From assembly GCA_040880585.1 (NCBI GenBank), contig JBBDID010000004.1, positions 124,001-188,000 on the forward strand: a stretch of DNA of 64,000 nucleotides, given 5' to 3'. Below, piece by piece: positions 62,919 through 64,000 of this stretch. The notes under the pieces are model-generated. The model was not told where the DNA came from. It saw nothing but the letters and a program-made list of their open reading frames with translations, and ran no database searches. Position numbers and translations under genes: made by a program. The DNA is from Paracrocinitomix sp040880585. Its GTDB lineage: Bacteria > Bacteroidota > Bacteroidia > Flavobacteriales_D > Crocinitomicaceae. Each line of letters starts with the position of its first letter. The stretch's first letter is position 1.

Positions 62919-63452
62919 TCAATTGCACCATTTATCTCTTTTATGTAATAATGATCCAAGGTAGTAATATAATGCCGTACTTCCTGCTCTGTAGATCCTC
63001 ATGTGCTTATCTGTGCCCCAGTCTTCCTGTTTTTCAGTCTGACCAAATTCGAATTCTAGTGATTTACGAGCATCAATTTCTCTTTCTTCTAGCTCGGTAA
63101 TTTTATCGTTAAACTCTTGGCTTTCGTTATTGCCTATACAATGTTGATCAATCCAATCTATAAGTTCGTTTTTAATTTTTACCAGTAGGAGGTATTCTTC
63201 TTGACTTGTTTCAAACATATCAACTCCTGTTTCCAATTCCAGTCCGAATTGAATCCGAATTGAGTCCATGACTTCATAAGAAAATGTTTCAATATTTATT
63301 TCCGAAGTTTGAGTTGACATTGTTAAGGAATCTTCGTATCCAGTTTTAATTTGATGTTCGATTGAACGATCAGTCGAATCTGCTAAAAGAATATTATCAT
63401 TACCTGTCTGGTCTTCACTTGCGCAAGCAGATATAAGTAGAATTGTAAAACG
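62919..63452 (-). pseudogene. Lipoprotein gene with 5' end removed by the IS3-family element
   Basis: An open frame of 177 codons that reads RFTILLISACASEDQTGN, a lipoprotein signal and lipobox (ISAC), but has no start codon: an in-frame TGA at 63453-63455 lies in the IS end. The probable lost start is ATG-AAA just before CGT. The internal ATG at 63320 would give 133 aa without signal. The rest is helical and charged (EEYLLLVKIKNELIDWIDQ, ALYYYLGSLLHKRDKW). Its end overlaps the next lipoprotein gene by 13 bp. Confidence 0.7.
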
Positions 63453-63551
63453 TCAGCCTAATGTTTACCACTTAAGAGATAAAGTTAAGTAATAGTTTAT
63501 TACCTTGAAAGACGTCTTTCAAGGCTTTATCAAATTTTAAAAAGTAAACAA

Positions 63552-63914
63552 ATGGGAAAAGTAGGAAGGCCAAGAAAAAGAACAGCCGAATCAGTTGTAA
63601 AAGACATCAGAAGACAAACCAGAAGAAAGTTCAATTCTGAAGAAAAAATCAGAATCGTCCTTGAAGGATTAAAGGGAGAAGAATCTATCTCAGAGATTTG
63701 CCGCAAAGAAGGCATAGCAGCGGCTCTTTATTATCGTTGGAGCAAGGACTTTATTGAAGCAGGTAAGAAGCGTTTAAATGGAGATACAGAGCGTGATGCC
63801 AATACCGGAGATGTTAAAGACCTCAAGGATGAATCGCAGAACCTTAAACTCGTTGTAGCAGAGCAAGCTCTTGAAATCAGAGTACTCAAAAAAAGCTTGC
63901 GTGGTCTAGAATAA
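63552..63914 (+). CDS. IS3-family transposase OrfA
   Basis: 120 aa: basic start GKVGRPRKRTAESV, helix-turn-helix KFNSEEKIRIVLEGLKGEES...ICRKEGIAAALYYRWSKDF and a leucine-zipper-like C-terminus ending EQALEIRVLKKSLRGLE. Binds the IS ends. A run of seven A at 63888-63894 near its end, and an open -1 frame from there through the orfB ATG, allow a fused OrfAB product by frameshifting. Confidence 0.93.
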   Translation: MGKVGRPRKRTAESVVKDIRRQTRRKFNSEEKIRIVLEGLKGEESISEICRKEGIAAALYYRWSKDFIEAGKKRLNGDTERDANTGDVKDLKDESQNLKLVVAEQALEIRVLKKSLRGLE

Positions 63915-63928
63915 AGTTCAAAAAGTAT

Positions 63929-64000
63929 ATGCGCTTTACTCAAAACGAAAAATACGAAATCATCCAATTGGTTGAAGACTCTGAACTTGGTGTGAACAGA
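63929..64000 (+). CDS. IS3-family transposase OrfB (5' part, cut by window edge)
   Basis: 24 codons visible: MRFTQNEKYEIIQLVEDSEL and on. It matches the start of IS3-type integrase subunits with an N-terminal HTH. The DDE core lies beyond the window. In the -1 frame relative to orfA. Confidence 0.85.
   Translation, partial: MRFTQNEKYEIIQLVEDSELGVNR

Larger units (their letters stand above)
61762..62931 (-). pseudogene. Lipoprotein gene split by an IS200/IS605-like element
   Basis: The N-terminal part (62931 down to about 62568) has a lipobox FVSCVNKS and a calcium-loop-like DIDGDDLMD; it ends KIDMPYLFDSIN at the element. The C-terminal part resumes in the same frame beyond the element as EFFRLKIKEMNDIYPQFAVF and DFDDDSIDEVYI, ending SDIELR at 61762. 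Joined, they give about 217 residues of one protein. The short downstream frames starting inside the element are artefacts of the insertion. Confidence 0.75.
63453..64000 (+). mobile_element. IS3-family insertion sequence, left part (continues past window)
   Basis: Left end near 63453-63475, a perfect 22-bp palindrome with half-site CCTTGAAAGAC at 63503-63524, orfA (63552-63914) and the start of orfB. The right end and its inverted repeat are outside the window. Confidence 0.85.

Noticed and set aside
63888..63894. Canonical A-AAA-AAG slippery heptamer in the IS3 element
   Set aside because: The A7-G run is there, but the zero-frame codons are AAA-AAA-AGC, so it is not the classical in-register heptamer. 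I keep only the weaker statement that slippage on the A-run can join the frames.

Overview
The window is AT-rich chromosomal DNA of a Bacteroidota bacterium, most likely in or near the Flavobacteriales. The evidence is: promoters of the TTTG / TAnnTTTG type instead of TTGACA / TATAAT; almost no Shine-Dalgarno sequences; a type B succinate dehydrogenase (sdhCAB); F-type ATP synthase genes split into atpDC and atpB-E-F-H-A-G; two TPR/SpoIIE-type phosphatases; and a probable type IX secretion C-terminal signal. I cannot name the genus from sequence alone.

Layout. 0-2.6 kb: SUF iron-sulfur operon (sufA-like, sufB, sufC; sufC is cut by the window edge), divergent from 2.8-6.4 kb sdhC-sdhA-sdhB. 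6.4-11 kb is a mosaic block: the 3' end of sdhB with its downstream sequence is present a second time at 9.2-9.5 kb, enclosing a Cys-rich secreted protein and a TPR/SpoIIE phosphatase. An XRE-Fic gene follows, flanked by 105-bp direct repeats. 11-25 kb is mostly core: a glycosyltransferase, two tandem small paralogues, an LRR protein, ribF, atpD-atpC, then uppS-bamA and two OmpH/Skp-like chaperones (outer-membrane assembly), murI, and a second TPR/SpoIIE phosphatase. 25.5-32.3 kb is a thiamine operon (thiS-thiC-TenI/ThiE-like-thiD-thiE-thiG-thiH) headed by a TPP riboswitch, with repeats in its spacers and in the riboswitch itself. 32.4-38.7 kb (minus strand) is the main ATP synthase operon, led by a bactofilin gene, an AtpZ-like gene and a small membrane-protein gene. 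38.8-59.4 kb is core or conserved: CNNM/CBS protein, purD, FkbM-like methyltransferase, Ig-like lipoprotein, fRMsr, hemW, a peptide-type ABC substrate-binding protein, a secreted protein, methylmalonyl-CoA epimerase, histidine kinase, AsmA-like protein, superoxide dismutase, leuS and a Na/Pi-type transporter.

59.4-64 kb is accessory DNA. It holds small orphan genes, remnants, direct repeats, a dense nest of inverted repeats, an IS200/IS605-like element that splits a lipoprotein gene, and the start of an IS3-family element that beheads a second lipoprotein gene. The most unusual items are the diverged sdhB 3' duplication, a perfect palindrome inserted in frame in a phosphatase gene, a TPP riboswitch whose P3 arm contains a genomic repeat, an enlarged insertion before the KMSKS loop of LeuRS, and an uncharacterised two-gene cassette (60.49-61.31 kb) with a terminator-like hairpin abutting the second start codon. 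I did not find a CRISPR array, rRNA or intact tRNA gene.
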